Positions 1-7,261 are shown, numbered from the stretch's first letter. The stretch: DNA of 12,604 nucleotides from UBA6176 sp032119375 (GCA_964430505.1 CAYSGH010000112.1:1-12604); one strand, 5' to 3'. Program-made: numbers and translations. Notes: generated from the letters alone by a model not told the origin.

Positions 1-102
1 TTCTAGGTTCATCCATCCGCCCGGTGACCCCGGGATCGGCGCGGGCCTGCGCGGGTCCGTGGCGTGCGTGCCCGCGCCTTGCGGTCCAGGGCTGGGACGC
101 AA

Positions 103-139
103 CAACGCCGGCCGCGGCGTGGGGCCGGGGCCGGCGTTG
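103..139 (-). terminator. GC-rich stem-loop after the ThuA/cytochrome gene
   Basis: Positions 103-113 (caacgccggcc) and 129-139 (ggccggcgttg) are perfect 11-bp inverted arms around a 15-nt loop. The structure begins 23 bp beyond the TAA stop of the minus-strand gene that ends at 163. On the minus strand the stem is followed only by a short TTGCG, not a proper U tract, so intrinsic termination is plausible but weak. No gene is visible in 1-162. Confidence 0.4.
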
Positions 140-162
140 CGCGTGTCGGGGCTGGCGTCGCG

Positions 163-3100
163 TTACTTGGCGGAGGCGAGCTTGCTGCCGGACGTCCAGT
201 CGAGGGCGTTGCTCAGCAGGCGTTGGTAGGCGGGGTGGCTATGCGCCACGCCGTCGTGCCCCAAGGCGATCGCGGCGATGCGTGCCTTGGGATGCTTGAC
301 GACCCACACCATGGGGAACGTCTTGTTCTTGGCCTTGGAATGGGCCGTGGCGAGGACCTCGATGGCCGACCCGTTGGCGTCGGGCTCGAACCAGTACAGC
401 TCGTCGCGCAGGGTGAACTTCTCGGGCAACCCTTGGGTGAGCGGATGCGACGCATTCGTGACGGTGACCTCGAACTCGCCGTAGGCGTCGTGCCCGCGCG
501 ACCCGCCGCCGCACAGCTCGCGGTTGTACACGGGCCAGTCGCGCTCCCAGTTGTACCACAGGGCCGGGTGCACGAGGAGCATCCCCTTGCCGGACCGCGC
601 GTGGGCGAGGACGGCGTCGCGGGTGGCGGCGTCGCCGAAGGGCTTGTTGTTGGAGAGGTAGAGGACATCGACGTTGGCCAGCGCGGGCGCGAGCCCGGTG
701 GTGGCCTCGGTGTAGTTCACGCTCGCCTTGCCGGTGGCCTTGAGCGTGGCGGCGTCGGCGAGGTTGAAGAACCGGTTGAAGTCGTGGGAGGAACCCCCGC
801 CCACGATGAGCGTCTTGATGCCGGAGGCCCATTGGAACGAGGGCGGCTCGGGCGCGGCGGGGGCCGGGACGTTGAGGGGCGACAACGACGCGCCGTCGTT
901 GCCGGGGGCCTCGGCCGTGATGGCGGCGTAGGTGGCGGCGACGAGGTTGTTGTAGCTTTCGAGGACGAGCTTCTCCACGACGCCGCGGCCCTTGACCAGC
1001 TTGGTGAAGGCACGGACCTGGCGGCCGCCCGAGGCCAAGTCGGGGACCTCCTTGGAGCCGGGAACGTCGTTGCGGCCGATGTAGTCGGCGACCTCGACGC
1101 CGTTGCGGACGACGATCTCCTCGGTGCCGCCGCCGACGAAGTGGACGGTGACCTTGGTGACGGGCTTGCCCTTGTGCTCGTCGCCGCCGAACGGGTAGGC
1201 CCAGCCGCCGACGCCGCCGAGGAAGTGCAGGCGTCCGATGGGCATGCCGACCTTGACCTCGACGCGCTGCGGGAAGGCGCGGGTCATGCCCTCGGTGCCC
1301 TTGAGCACGAGGAGATTGTTGCCCGTGGGGCTCTTCTGCGGGCTGAGGACGTCGAACGGCACGTCGCCCACCTTGATGGTCCCGTGCTTGCGGAAGCGGA
1401 GGCTTTCGTCGCGCGACTCCTCGCTGGCGTAGATGCCGCGGGAGTTGTTGACGTTGAAGACGCCGGTGAGGTCGAGGATGCGGAAGCGGGCCTCGTCGGC
1501 GCACAGGTAGGTGAGGAGGTCGCGCAACCCGGCGGCTCCGAGCTGCTCGAAGCCCTCGGGCATGAGGGAGCGCCCGGTGTTGGTGCGGCTCTTGATGTTG
1601 TCCTTGCGGACCGTGTAGTCGCCGGACGCATCGCGGACGAGGACCTCGGCGTTGTTCTCGCGCTCGACGACGCCGTTGTAGGTGAGGTCGTCCTTGGTCT
1701 CGATGGAGACGGCGACGAAGTTGGGCTCCACGAGGCGGTTGGGGTCGATGATGTGGACGAGGAGGTCGGCGGGGCCGTGGGCTCCCATGCCGGTGAGGTT
1801 GGGGGCGAGGTTGCGGCCCTCGTTCTTGTACACGTGGCAGCCGGCGCAGTTCGCGGTGAAGAGCTTCTTGCCATTGGCCACGTCGCCGGCCTTCTCGACC
1901 TCGGGCACGAACTTGGCGATCAACGCCTCCTTCTCCTTTTGCTCGGGGCCCTTGAGCTCGTCGAACACCTGCACGGCCCGGGCGGCGACGGCCTTGTCGG
2001 CGTGGGTGCGCAGGCGGTGTTGGTAGGACGGCCCGAGCTGGCCCAGGGCGATCTGCTTGCTGGCGACGGACGCCAGCAACGCCTGCGTCCAGTCGGCCCG
2101 CTTCACCACCGCGCCGAACAACGCGTCCTGGAGCTCGCCGGGGACCTTGGCAAACCCGGCCACCAACTGGGCACCGGCGCCGGCGTCCGGCGTCGCGCCC
2201 AACGCGTCCACGACGCGCTTCTGCAAGCCGGTGGAAGCCGGGCCGCCCAGCAACGCGCCCACGGACCCGACGATGGCGGGGTCGAGGCGGCGGACGCCGA
2301 GAAGGTTGATGGCCACCTGCGCGCGCTCGTCATCGGCCGCGGACGTGTCCGAGAGGCGGGCGCGGAGCTTCTCGATGACGGGCTTGAGCCCGGCGGAGAG
2401 GGAACCGTCCTTGTCCCAGCGCGCGGCCAAGGGCAGCACCGCGCCGGGCAAACCCGGGCGGGACGACTGGAGCATGGACTCCAGGGCGGCCTTCAGGTCG
2501 CCGGTCCACTGCGGGATGACGTCGGCCTTCAACACGGCGGCGAGGGTCTCGACGGCGGACTGCTTGAGGCCGTCGGCCGAGGCCGGTTGCTTGGCGAGCA
2601 GTCGGACGAGGGCGGCGGCCTGGGCGGGGTCCTGCTTGTTGGCGAGGATGCGCACGACGTGGCCGACGTAGTCGGCGAGGAAGGCGGGATCCTTAGACTG
2701 GAAGGCGGTTTCCAGGAAGAGGGCCGGGTTGTTGGCGGCGACGCCGAGGGCGGCGGACTGGAGGTGCTTGTCCTTGAGGTTGGGCCAGAGCGCGGCGATG
2801 CGGGCGGCGACGGCGTCGGTGGCGTCGAGGTTGGCCAACGCGAGCAGCGCGTTGAGCTGGACGCGGGGCTCGGAGGAGTCGAGCGACGCCTGGACGGAGT
2901 CACCCACGGGGCTTTGGCTCTTCCAGCCCTTGGCCTCGGACGCGATGCGCAGGGCGTTCTTGCGGAGGGTGGGGTCGTTGTCGTTGAGGCACGCGACGAA
3001 GTTCTGCTGGTCGAGGCGCCCGATGTTGTGGAGCACCCAGAGGGCGTGCGTGCGGGTGAGGGCGGGGCTGTTGCTGGAGACGGCCGCGAGCACGTTGCGC

Positions 3101-5316
3101 AGCGCGTAGAAGGGGGATTGCTCGCTCAGGATGCGATGGGCGGTCATGCGGACCCAGCCGTTGGGGTGGTCCAGCATCTTGACGATGGCGGCGGGTTGGT
3201 TGGTGTCGAACTTCCAGGCCGGGAGCGGCTTGGGCTGCTTGTGCTGGACGCGCCAGACGCGGGTGAAGTGATGGTCGCGGTCGGGGCGGGTGGCGGCGTT
3301 GCGGGCCCCGTGCGCGGGACCGCGGGTGTCGTTGTGGATGGCGGCCTGGTTGTAGAAGTCCACGACGTAGAGCGCGCCGTCCGGGCCCACGCGTTCATGG
3401 ATGGGCCGGAACCAGAGGTCCGTGGCGGCGATGAACTCGGTTTCCTCGCGGCCGGGCTCCTTGGACGCGACGAACGTGACGCCCTTGGGCTTGAGCATCT
3501 CGTTGTGCACGAGGCTCATGGTGGTTTCGGAGCAGAAGTGCGAGCCGTTGTAGCGGTCGGGCCATGCGCCGCCGTTGTAGATGCAGCAGCCGGCGGCGGC
3601 GGTGAAGAAGCCGACCCAGTCGATTTGCACGTAGGCCGGGCGGGTGTGCTTCACCGCCTGGAAGATCTTCTGGTGGTCCGGCGCGACGAACGAGCCGCGG
3701 ATGCCGCCCACGGAGGCCTTGGCCAGCGCCTTCTCCGGCATGATGACGTGGAGGAAGTGCTCGCCGCAGGTGGCCGTGGTGTAGAACACCTCGCCGTCCG
3801 GCGCGATGTCGAAGCCCCACGTGTTGCAGGAACCGGAGGCGTACTGCTCGATGGCGGAGCCGTCGGGGCGGAACCGGATGACGCCCGCCGTGATGCGTCC
3901 GAAGTCCTTCTTGCCGTCGCCGGACTTGGGTGCGCCGGCGCTGTAGCCCACGGCGCCATAGACCCAGCCGTCGAGGCCCCAGCGGAAGTTGTTGATCACG
4001 GCGTGGGTGTCGAAGGTGCCGAAGCCCGTGTAGAGCGTGACCTTCTCGCTGCCCTCGACCATGTCGCACGTGCCGTCGCCGTTCTTGTCGCGGAGCCAGA
4101 GGATGTCGGGGGCTTGGGCGACGATGACGCCGTCCTTGTGGAACACGAGGGACGTCACGAGCTCGAGGCCGTCGGCGAAGACGTGCTTCTTGTCCATGCG
4201 CCCGTCGTTGTTGGTGTCCTCGAGCCACGAGATGCGGTCGCGGGCTGGGCGGTCCTCCTTGTCGCCTTGGGGTTGCCCATCCTTGCGGGCCCAGGCGGCG
4301 ATGGGCTTGTCGTTCTTGTTGATGGTGCGCCCGCCGGGGTACTCGGGCGTCTCGGCCACCCACAGGCGGCCCTTCGCGTCCCAGTCGAGGGAGATGACCT
4401 TCTCGACGAGCGGCTCGGAGACGACCAGCGTGGCCTCGAACTCGGGGTGGACGCCCAGCTTGGCGGCGGCCTTCTCCGGGGCGACGGGGCCGCCCTCGGG
4501 ATACTTCAGGGAGGCCAACTCCTCGGGCTTGCACAGTTCATCGACGTTCTCGCGGCCGCCGGCCCACGCGATGGCGCGGAGGACAAGCGCGCGATAGTGC
4601 GGGGTCTGGAACGACACGTACTCATGGCCGGGCAGGCTGACGATGGAGCGGTAGGGCTTGCTGCCGCCGGGCCAGGTCTTCTCGTAGGTCCACACCTGCG
4701 GCGCGATCACGAACACGCTGTGGAAGCTCGTCGCCAGCACCTTGGCGTCCGGCGCCATGTCCATGTCGTAGTAGATCTCGTCCTTCCAGTCGAAGTTCGA
4801 GAACCCGCGCACGACCGGGTGGGCGGGGTCCACGAAGTACACGCCCACCTCGCCCTCGTACCACTTGGTCTTCTTGTCGCCGTCCCAGCGCCATGCGCCG
4901 CCGGTGACCTGCTTGGCCCACTCGTGCTGGTCGCCCGAGACGACGCCGTCGTGGAGGACCACGATGCCGCCGCCGCGCTGGAGGAACTTCTCGAATCGTT
5001 CCCGCTGGTCCCCGGTGATCTTCATGCCGTCGGCGGCGAAGATCACGACCACGTCGGTGGCTTCGAGTTGCGCGGCAGTGGGGAACTCCATGGCCCCGTC
5101 CACCTTCACGCCTCGTTCGCCCAGGACCTGGGTGTATTCGCCGAGGAAGCGTGGATGGTCATGTTGGCCGGGCCCGTGGGTCTTGATGCCCGCCCGGATG
5201 AAAACCCGGAGTGGATCGGCGGCGCGCGCGGAGCAGGCGAGGAGGCCCGCCAGCAACACGGCGCCCATGCGCAGGTACGTCGTCATCATGGCTTTGAAAG
5301 ACCGCAGCGTGCCCAT
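163..5316 (-). CDS. Secreted ThuA / PVC-type dehydrogenase / cytochrome c / ThuA fusion protein
   Basis: Large exported protein, 1,717 residues from the ATG at 5316. A signal peptide (hydrophobic AVLLAGLLA, likely cleavage after SARA) directs it to the periplasm or outside. Domains in order: ThuA-like (about 36-256); six-bladed beta-propeller of the PVC 'membrane-bound dehydrogenase' family (about 287-690), with calcium-loop-like DTNNDGRMD (about 367) and DKNGDGTCD (about 409); a helical HEAT-like region (about 700-1110); one c-type heme site CAGCH (1157-1161) with Met1252 of SLMPEGF as likely axial ligand; a beta-rich linker domain (about 1272-1470); and a second ThuA-like domain (about 1496-1710) with DELYWF and ALGHDG...H. 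ThuA proteins have been linked to trehalose and keto-sugar metabolism; the PVC propeller/cytochrome family is biochemically poorly known. Oxidation of a sugar-type substrate with electrons passed to the heme is inference. The start is uncertain: 5316 has a weak GGA upstream, 5286 gives a shorter, more typical signal peptide, and 5448 would add a low-complexity extension made of 7-nt repeats. No co-transcribed neighbour is visible. Confidence 0.93.
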   Translation of the reverse strand: MGTLRSFKAMMTTYLRMGAVLLAGLLACSARAADPLRVFIRAGIKTHGPGQHDHPRFLGEYTQVLGERGVKVDGAMEFPTAAQLEATDVVVIFAADGMKITGDQRERFEKFLQRGGGIVVLHDGVVSGDQHEWAKQVTGGAWRWDGDKKTKWYEGEVGVYFVDPAHPVVRGFSNFDWKDEIYYDMDMAPDAKVLATSFHSVFVIAPQVWTYEKTWPGGSKPYRSIVSLPGHEYVSFQTPHYRALVLRAIAWAGGRENVDELCKPEELASLKYPEGGPVAPEKAAAKLGVHPEFEATLVVSEPLVEKVISLDWDAKGRLWVAETPEYPGGRTINKNDKPIAAWARKDGQPQGDKEDRPARDRISWLEDTNNDGRMDKKHVFADGLELVTSLVFHKDGVIVAQAPDILWLRDKNGDGTCDMVEGSEKVTLYTGFGTFDTHAVINNFRWGLDGWVYGAVGYSAGAPKSGDGKKDFGRITAGVIRFRPDGSAIEQYASGSCNTWGFDIAPDGEVFYTTATCGEHFLHVIMPEKALAKASVGGIRGSFVAPDHQKIFQAVKHTRPAYVQIDWVGFFTAAAGCCIYNGGAWPDRYNGSHFCSETTMSLVHNEMLKPKGVTFVASKEPGREETEFIAATDLWFRPIHERVGPDGALYVVDFYNQAAIHNDTRGPAHGARNAATRPDRDHHFTRVWRVQHKQPKPLPAWKFDTNQPAAIVKMLDHPNGWVRMTAHRILSEQSPFYALRNVLAAVSSNSPALTRTHALWVLHNIGRLDQQNFVACLNDNDPTLRKNALRIASEAKGWKSQSPVGDSVQASLDSSEPRVQLNALLALANLDATDAVAARIAALWPNLKDKHLQSAALGVAANNPALFLETAFQSKDPAFLADYVGHVVRILANKQDPAQAAALVRLLAKQPASADGLKQSAVETLAAVLKADVIPQWTGDLKAALESMLQSSRPGLPGAVLPLAARWDKDGSLSAGLKPVIEKLRARLSDTSAADDERAQVAINLLGVRRLDPAIVGSVGALLGGPASTGLQKRVVDALGATPDAGAGAQLVAGFAKVPGELQDALFGAVVKRADWTQALLASVASKQIALGQLGPSYQHRLRTHADKAVAARAVQVFDELKGPEQKEKEALIAKFVPEVEKAGDVANGKKLFTANCAGCHVYKNEGRNLAPNLTGMGAHGPADLLVHIIDPNRLVEPNFVAVSIETKDDLTYNGVVERENNAEVLVRDASGDYTVRKDNIKSRTNTGRSLMPEGFEQLGAAGLRDLLTYLCADEARFRILDLTGVFNVNNSRGIYASEESRDESLRFRKHGTIKVGDVPFDVLSPQKSPTGNNLLVLKGTEGMTRAFPQRVEVKVGMPIGRLHFLGGVGGWAYPFGGDEHKGKPVTKVTVHFVGGGTEEIVVRNGVEVADYIGRNDVPGSKEVPDLASGGRQVRAFTKLVKGRGVVEKLVLESYNNLVAATYAAITAEAPGNDGASLSPLNVPAPAAPEPPSFQWASGIKTLIVGGGSSHDFNRFFNLADAATLKATGKASVNYTEATTGLAPALANVDVLYLSNNKPFGDAATRDAVLAHARSGKGMLLVHPALWYNWERDWPVYNRELCGGGSRGHDAYGEFEVTVTNASHPLTQGLPEKFTLRDELYWFEPDANGSAIEVLATAHSKAKNKTFPMVWVVKHPKARIAAIALGHDGVAHSHPAYQRLLSNALDWTSGSKLASAK

Positions 5317-5377
5317 CGCGTCCGTTCCGGCCAACCATTTATCCGCGAGTTGCGGGCGAGGCGGGGGGCGGGGGGGC

Positions 5378-5430
5378 GGCGAATGGCGAATGGCGGGGAA
5401 GGGGCGAGCGGCGAGCGGCGAGCGGCGAGC
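5378..5430. repeat. Heptanucleotide tract, (ggcgaat)2 then (ggcgagc)4
   Basis: 5378-5391 is two copies of ggcgaat, followed by ggcgggg, and 5403-5430 is four perfect copies of ggcgagc with a 4-nt phase break between. The tract lies just upstream of the ThuA/cytochrome gene. The same 7-mer recurs in inverse orientation at 5663-5690. Confidence 0.9.
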
Positions 5431-5473
5431 AGCGGGCTGGGACTTCATGCGCGTTCGACGAGGCTACGACTGC

Positions 5474-5489
5474 CCCGGCTGAAGCCGGG
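5474..5489. repeat. Short hairpin CCCGGC-TGAA-GCCGGG
   Basis: A perfect 6-bp stem closed by a TGAA tetraloop, set in the context tacgactgcc...gactccatgc. I recognise this kind of 'CCCGGCTTCAGCCGGG' hairpin as a dispersed intergenic repeat in environmental Gram-negative genomes. One copy is seen here. It sits about 160 bp upstream of the minus-strand start at 5316. Confidence 0.6.
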
Positions 5490-5522
5490 ACTCCATGCGG
5501 CGCACAGGCCACGAGCCCGGTG

Positions 5523-5623
5523 CAACCCGGAGGGTTGCCAGCGTGTCGCCGGTGGTTGAGCGAAGCGACACCACCGGACACCGTCCCCACCCCACAAAAC
5601 CCCTCACCCCGGCGGGGTGCCAG
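5523..5623 (-). repeat. ~100-bp composite hairpin element, copy 1 (inverted)
   Basis: Read on the minus strand the order is: hairpin B (5605-5619, CACCCC/GGGGTG), a G/T-rich linker containing ggggttttgtgggg, palindrome A (5549-5577, arms ccggtggt and accaccgg around gtcgcttcgctca), the linker cgacacgctgg, and a second hairpin B (5523-5537, CAACCC/GGGTTG). This is the only copy in this orientation; three others lie at 6316-7217. It resembles REP/BIME-like clusters in organisation. Its function is unknown. Confidence 0.85.
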
Positions 5624-5662
5624 AACCCGCGCCACCACGGCACCATCCACGCCTGTCCAGGA

Positions 5663-5690
5663 CCGCTCGCCGCTCGCCGCTCGCCGCTCC
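5663..5690. repeat. Heptanucleotide tract (ccgctcg)3-ccgctcc
   Basis: Four 7-nt units. They are the reverse complement, in rotated register, of the (ggcgagc)4 tract at 5403-5430. The two tracts therefore form an inverted pair of about 27 bp around a segment of roughly 230 bp that holds the CCCGGC hairpin and composite element copy 1. Confidence 0.88.
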
Positions 5691-5695
5691 CAGCG

Positions 5696-5710
5696 CAACC
5701 CGGAGGGATG
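5696..5710. repeat. Solitary hairpin B, imperfect
   Basis: caacccggagggatg matches the B hairpin of the composite element (6-nt arms, 3-nt loop) with one unpaired A-A position. No palindrome A is adjacent, so it is a lone or decayed B unit. Confidence 0.6.
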
Positions 5711-5798
5711 CCCGACGCGGGACGAACCGCTCACGCCACGTACCGGTCCAACACGGACGCCATCGCCCCGGCCATTGACCCGCCGCCAAACCTCCTCC

Positions 5799-6176
5799 GG
5801 AGGTCTCGATCCCTTTTCCGGAGACCTCATTCCCTTGTCCCGAAGTCTCGTTCCTTTGTCCGGAGGTCTCAAAACGAGCCAGCGACGTTTGGTTTCCTTG
5901 TTCGGAGACCTCATTCCTTTGTCCGGAGGGTTCATTCCTTTGTCCGGAGGTCTCGTTCCTTTGTCCGGAGGTCTCGTTCCTTTGTCCGGAGGTCTCGTTG
6001 CTTTGTCCGGAGGTCTCGTTCCTTTGTCCGGAGGTCTCATTCCTTTGTCCGGAGGTCTCATTCCTTTCTCCCGAGACCTCATTCCTTTGTCCTGAGGTCT
6101 CAAAATGAGCCAGCGACATTTGGTTTCCTTGTTCGGAGGTCGCGTTCCTTGGTTTCGAAGCCTCCGAACCTTGTCG
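5799..6176. repeat. Array of 18 x 21-nt tandem repeats
   Basis: Strict 21-nt periodicity with consensus ggaggtctc(g/a)tt followed by cctttgtcc. The best-conserved units are 5946-6050. Several units (from 5820, 5904, 6072) carry gagacctc in place of gaggtctc; these two 8-mers are reverse complements of each other. Two 42-nt blocks (5862-5903 and 6093-6134) replace two units each with caaaa(c/t)gagccagcgac(g/a)tttgg and keep phase; they are 231 nt (11 periods) apart and differ by two CpG-type transitions. The last unit (6156-6176) is decayed. There are no spacers, so it is not CRISPR. Five of six frames stay open and give heptapeptide repeats (for example ETSGQRN or PPDKGTR on the minus strand), but none has a supported start. 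Confidence 0.92.
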
Positions 6177-6195
6177 GTGTCGCTTTGTGACCACC
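6176..6195 (+). repeat. Degenerate palindrome A
   Basis: ggtgtcgctttgtgaccacc resembles the core of palindrome A (ggtgtcgcttcgctcaaccacc) with a 2-nt deletion and substitutions. It abuts the end of the 21-nt array. It may be a decayed composite element; no B hairpin is visible beside it. Confidence 0.4.
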
Positions 6196-6315
6196 CCGCG
6201 ACGCCGTGGAATGTCCCCCGACCGTCCCGTCGACCGGCGGTTTGACGGGATCGGGTGCCTTGGGGCCAGAGCGATTCCGTTGGAAGGTCGGCGACGGTTT
6301 GAACGTGGGGTGAGT

Positions 6316-6413
6316 CTGGCATCCCTCCGGGATGCAGGGTTTCGTGGGGGGGCCATGTCCGGTGGTGTCGCTTCGCTCAACCACCGGCTACACGCTGGCA
6401 TCCCTCCGGGATG
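6316..6413 (+). repeat. ~100-bp composite hairpin element, copy 2
   Basis: Order B-A-B on the plus strand: hairpin B at 6320-6334 (CATCCC-tcc-GGGATG), a diverged G/T-rich linker, palindrome A at 6359-6387, the linker ctacacgctgg, and hairpin B at 6399-6413. Each B is preceded by ctgg. The first linker differs from that in copies 3 and 4, so this copy marks the outer edge of the 402-bp duplication. Confidence 0.85.
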
Positions 6414-6465
6414 GATCGTGGGGTGCGCCCGAGGACGGGCGCGTTCCCAGCGTCCGTGGCGCCCC

Positions 6466-6486
6466 CCGCTCGCCGCCCGCCGCCCG
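6466..6486. repeat. Heptanucleotide tract ccgctcg-ccgcccg-ccgcccg
   Basis: Three 7-nt units of the CCGCnnn pattern inside the 402-bp unit. The same tract occurs at 6868-6888 in the second unit. Confidence 0.7.
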
Positions 6487-6593
6487 CGTCATTCGTGGAT
6501 CAAACCAAGCGAGGGCGACCGTCCTCACGAGGACACGGTTCTTGCGGGCGGCAGGGGCCATGTCGGACAAAACCGAGACGGTCTTGCTACCTT

Positions 6594-6680
6594 CTCCGTG
6601 AGAGACCTTCCCCAGGCCTCCGCGATGCCCGGCCAGAGGGCATCTCACGGAGGCACGGAGAGCACGGAGAGCACGGAGGG
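6594..6680. repeat. 10-bp inverted repeat, nested stem and cacggagag run (unit 1)
   Basis: ctccgtgaga (6594-6603) and tctcacggag (6643-6652) are perfect inverted arms. Between them gatgccc (6624-6630) and gggcatc (6638-6644) form a second stem that shares two bases with the outer right arm, so the two structures compete. The right arm runs into a 9-nt tandem run (agcacggag) up to about 6680. It could be a folded RNA or a miniature-element relic; the sequence does not decide. Confidence 0.65.
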
Positions 6681-6715
6681 GGAACGAATCCCGAAAGCCG
6701 GGCCATCCGACGTGG

Positions 6716-6815
6716 CTGGCATCCCTCCGGGGTGCGGGAGGTTTTGTGGGGCGATGGGTTCCGGTGGTGTCGCTTCGCTCAACCACCGGCTACACGCTGG
6801 CATCCCTCCGGGATG
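6716..6815 (+). repeat. ~100-bp composite hairpin element, copy 3
   Basis: Hairpin B at 6720-6734 (CATCCC...GGGGTG, one T-G wobble), the linker gcgggaggttttgtgggg and onward, palindrome A at 6761-6789, the linker ctacacgctgg, and hairpin B at 6801-6815. It spans the junction between the two 402-bp units. The first linker matches the inverted copy at 5523-5623 in its ggttttgtgggg core. Confidence 0.88.
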
Positions 6816-6995
6816 CGTTTTGGGGTGCGCCCGAGGACGGGCGCGTTCCCAGCGTCCGTGGCGCCCCCCGCTCGCCGCCCGCCGCCCGCGTCATTCGTGG
6901 ATCAAACCAAGCGAGGGCGACCGTCCTCACGAGGACACGGTTCTTGCGGGCGGCAGGGGCCATGTCGGACAAAACCGAGACGGTCTTGCTACCTT

Positions 6996-7082
6996 CTCCG
7001 TGAGAGACCTTCCCCAGGCCTCCGCGATGCCCGGCCAGAGGGCATCTCACGGAGGCACGGAGAGCACGGAGAGCACGGAGGG
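6996..7082. repeat. 10-bp inverted repeat, nested stem and cacggagag run (unit 2)
   Basis: Identical second copy, 402 bp downstream of the structure at 6594-6680, with the same outer arms, inner stem and 9-nt run. Confidence 0.65.
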
Positions 7083-7117
7083 GGAACGAATCCCGAAAGC
7101 CGGGCCATCCGACGTGG

Positions 7118-7217
7118 CTGGCATCCCTCCGGGGTGCGGGAGGTTTTGTGGGGCGATGGGTTCCGGTGGTGTCGCTTCGCTCAACCACCGGCTACACGCT
7201 GGCATCCCTCCGGGATG
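7118..7217 (+). repeat. ~100-bp composite hairpin element, copy 4
   Basis: Hairpin B at 7122-7136, palindrome A at 7163-7191 and hairpin B at 7203-7217, with the same linkers as copy 3. It closes the second 402-bp unit and opens the partial third one. Confidence 0.88.
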
Positions 7218-7261
7218 GATCGTGGGGTGCGCCCGAGGACAGGCGCGCACCTGGCGCACCC

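Larger units (their letters stand above)
6361..7236. repeat. 402-bp tandem duplication, two full units and a partial third
   Basis: Units 6361-6762 and 6763-7164 read as identical except for four substitutions confined to one 5-base stretch just after a B hairpin (gatcgt at 6414-6419 against cgtttt at 6816-6821). A third partial unit starts at 7165, again with gatcgt, and diverges within about 70 bp. Each unit holds one A-B composite, a GCGCCCG-agga-CGGGCGC hairpin (6425-6442, 6827-6844), the dyad gtcctc-ac-gaggac (6521-6534), a 10-bp inverted repeat around a small stem, a cacggagag run and a lone B. No gene is evident inside. Near-identity implies a recent duplication, gene conversion or an assembly effect. 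Confidence 0.93.

Noticed and set aside
64..5559. Plus-strand open frame of 1,831 codons antisense to the ThuA/cytochrome gene
   Set aside because: Its product is Gly/Val/Ala/Asp-rich low-complexity sequence with no motif. It mirrors the codon bias of the minus-strand gene, which has a signal peptide, CAGCH heme site and recognisable domains. Long antisense frames are expected at this GC content.
5799..6176. CRISPR array
   Set aside because: Units of 21 nt follow one another directly with no unique spacers, and no cas gene is present in the window.
5339..6401. Minus-strand open frames with PPDKGTR or ETSGQRN heptapeptide repeats
   Set aside because: They arise because 21 is a multiple of three; five of six frames are open through the array. 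They begin in or near hairpin repeats, lack ribosome binding sites, and the two variant blocks differ by amino-acid-changing substitutions in both frames.
6361..7236. Insertion sequence or transposon
   Set aside because: No transposase or other enzyme is encoded, no target-site duplication is visible, and the head-to-tail arrangement fits a tandem duplication better.
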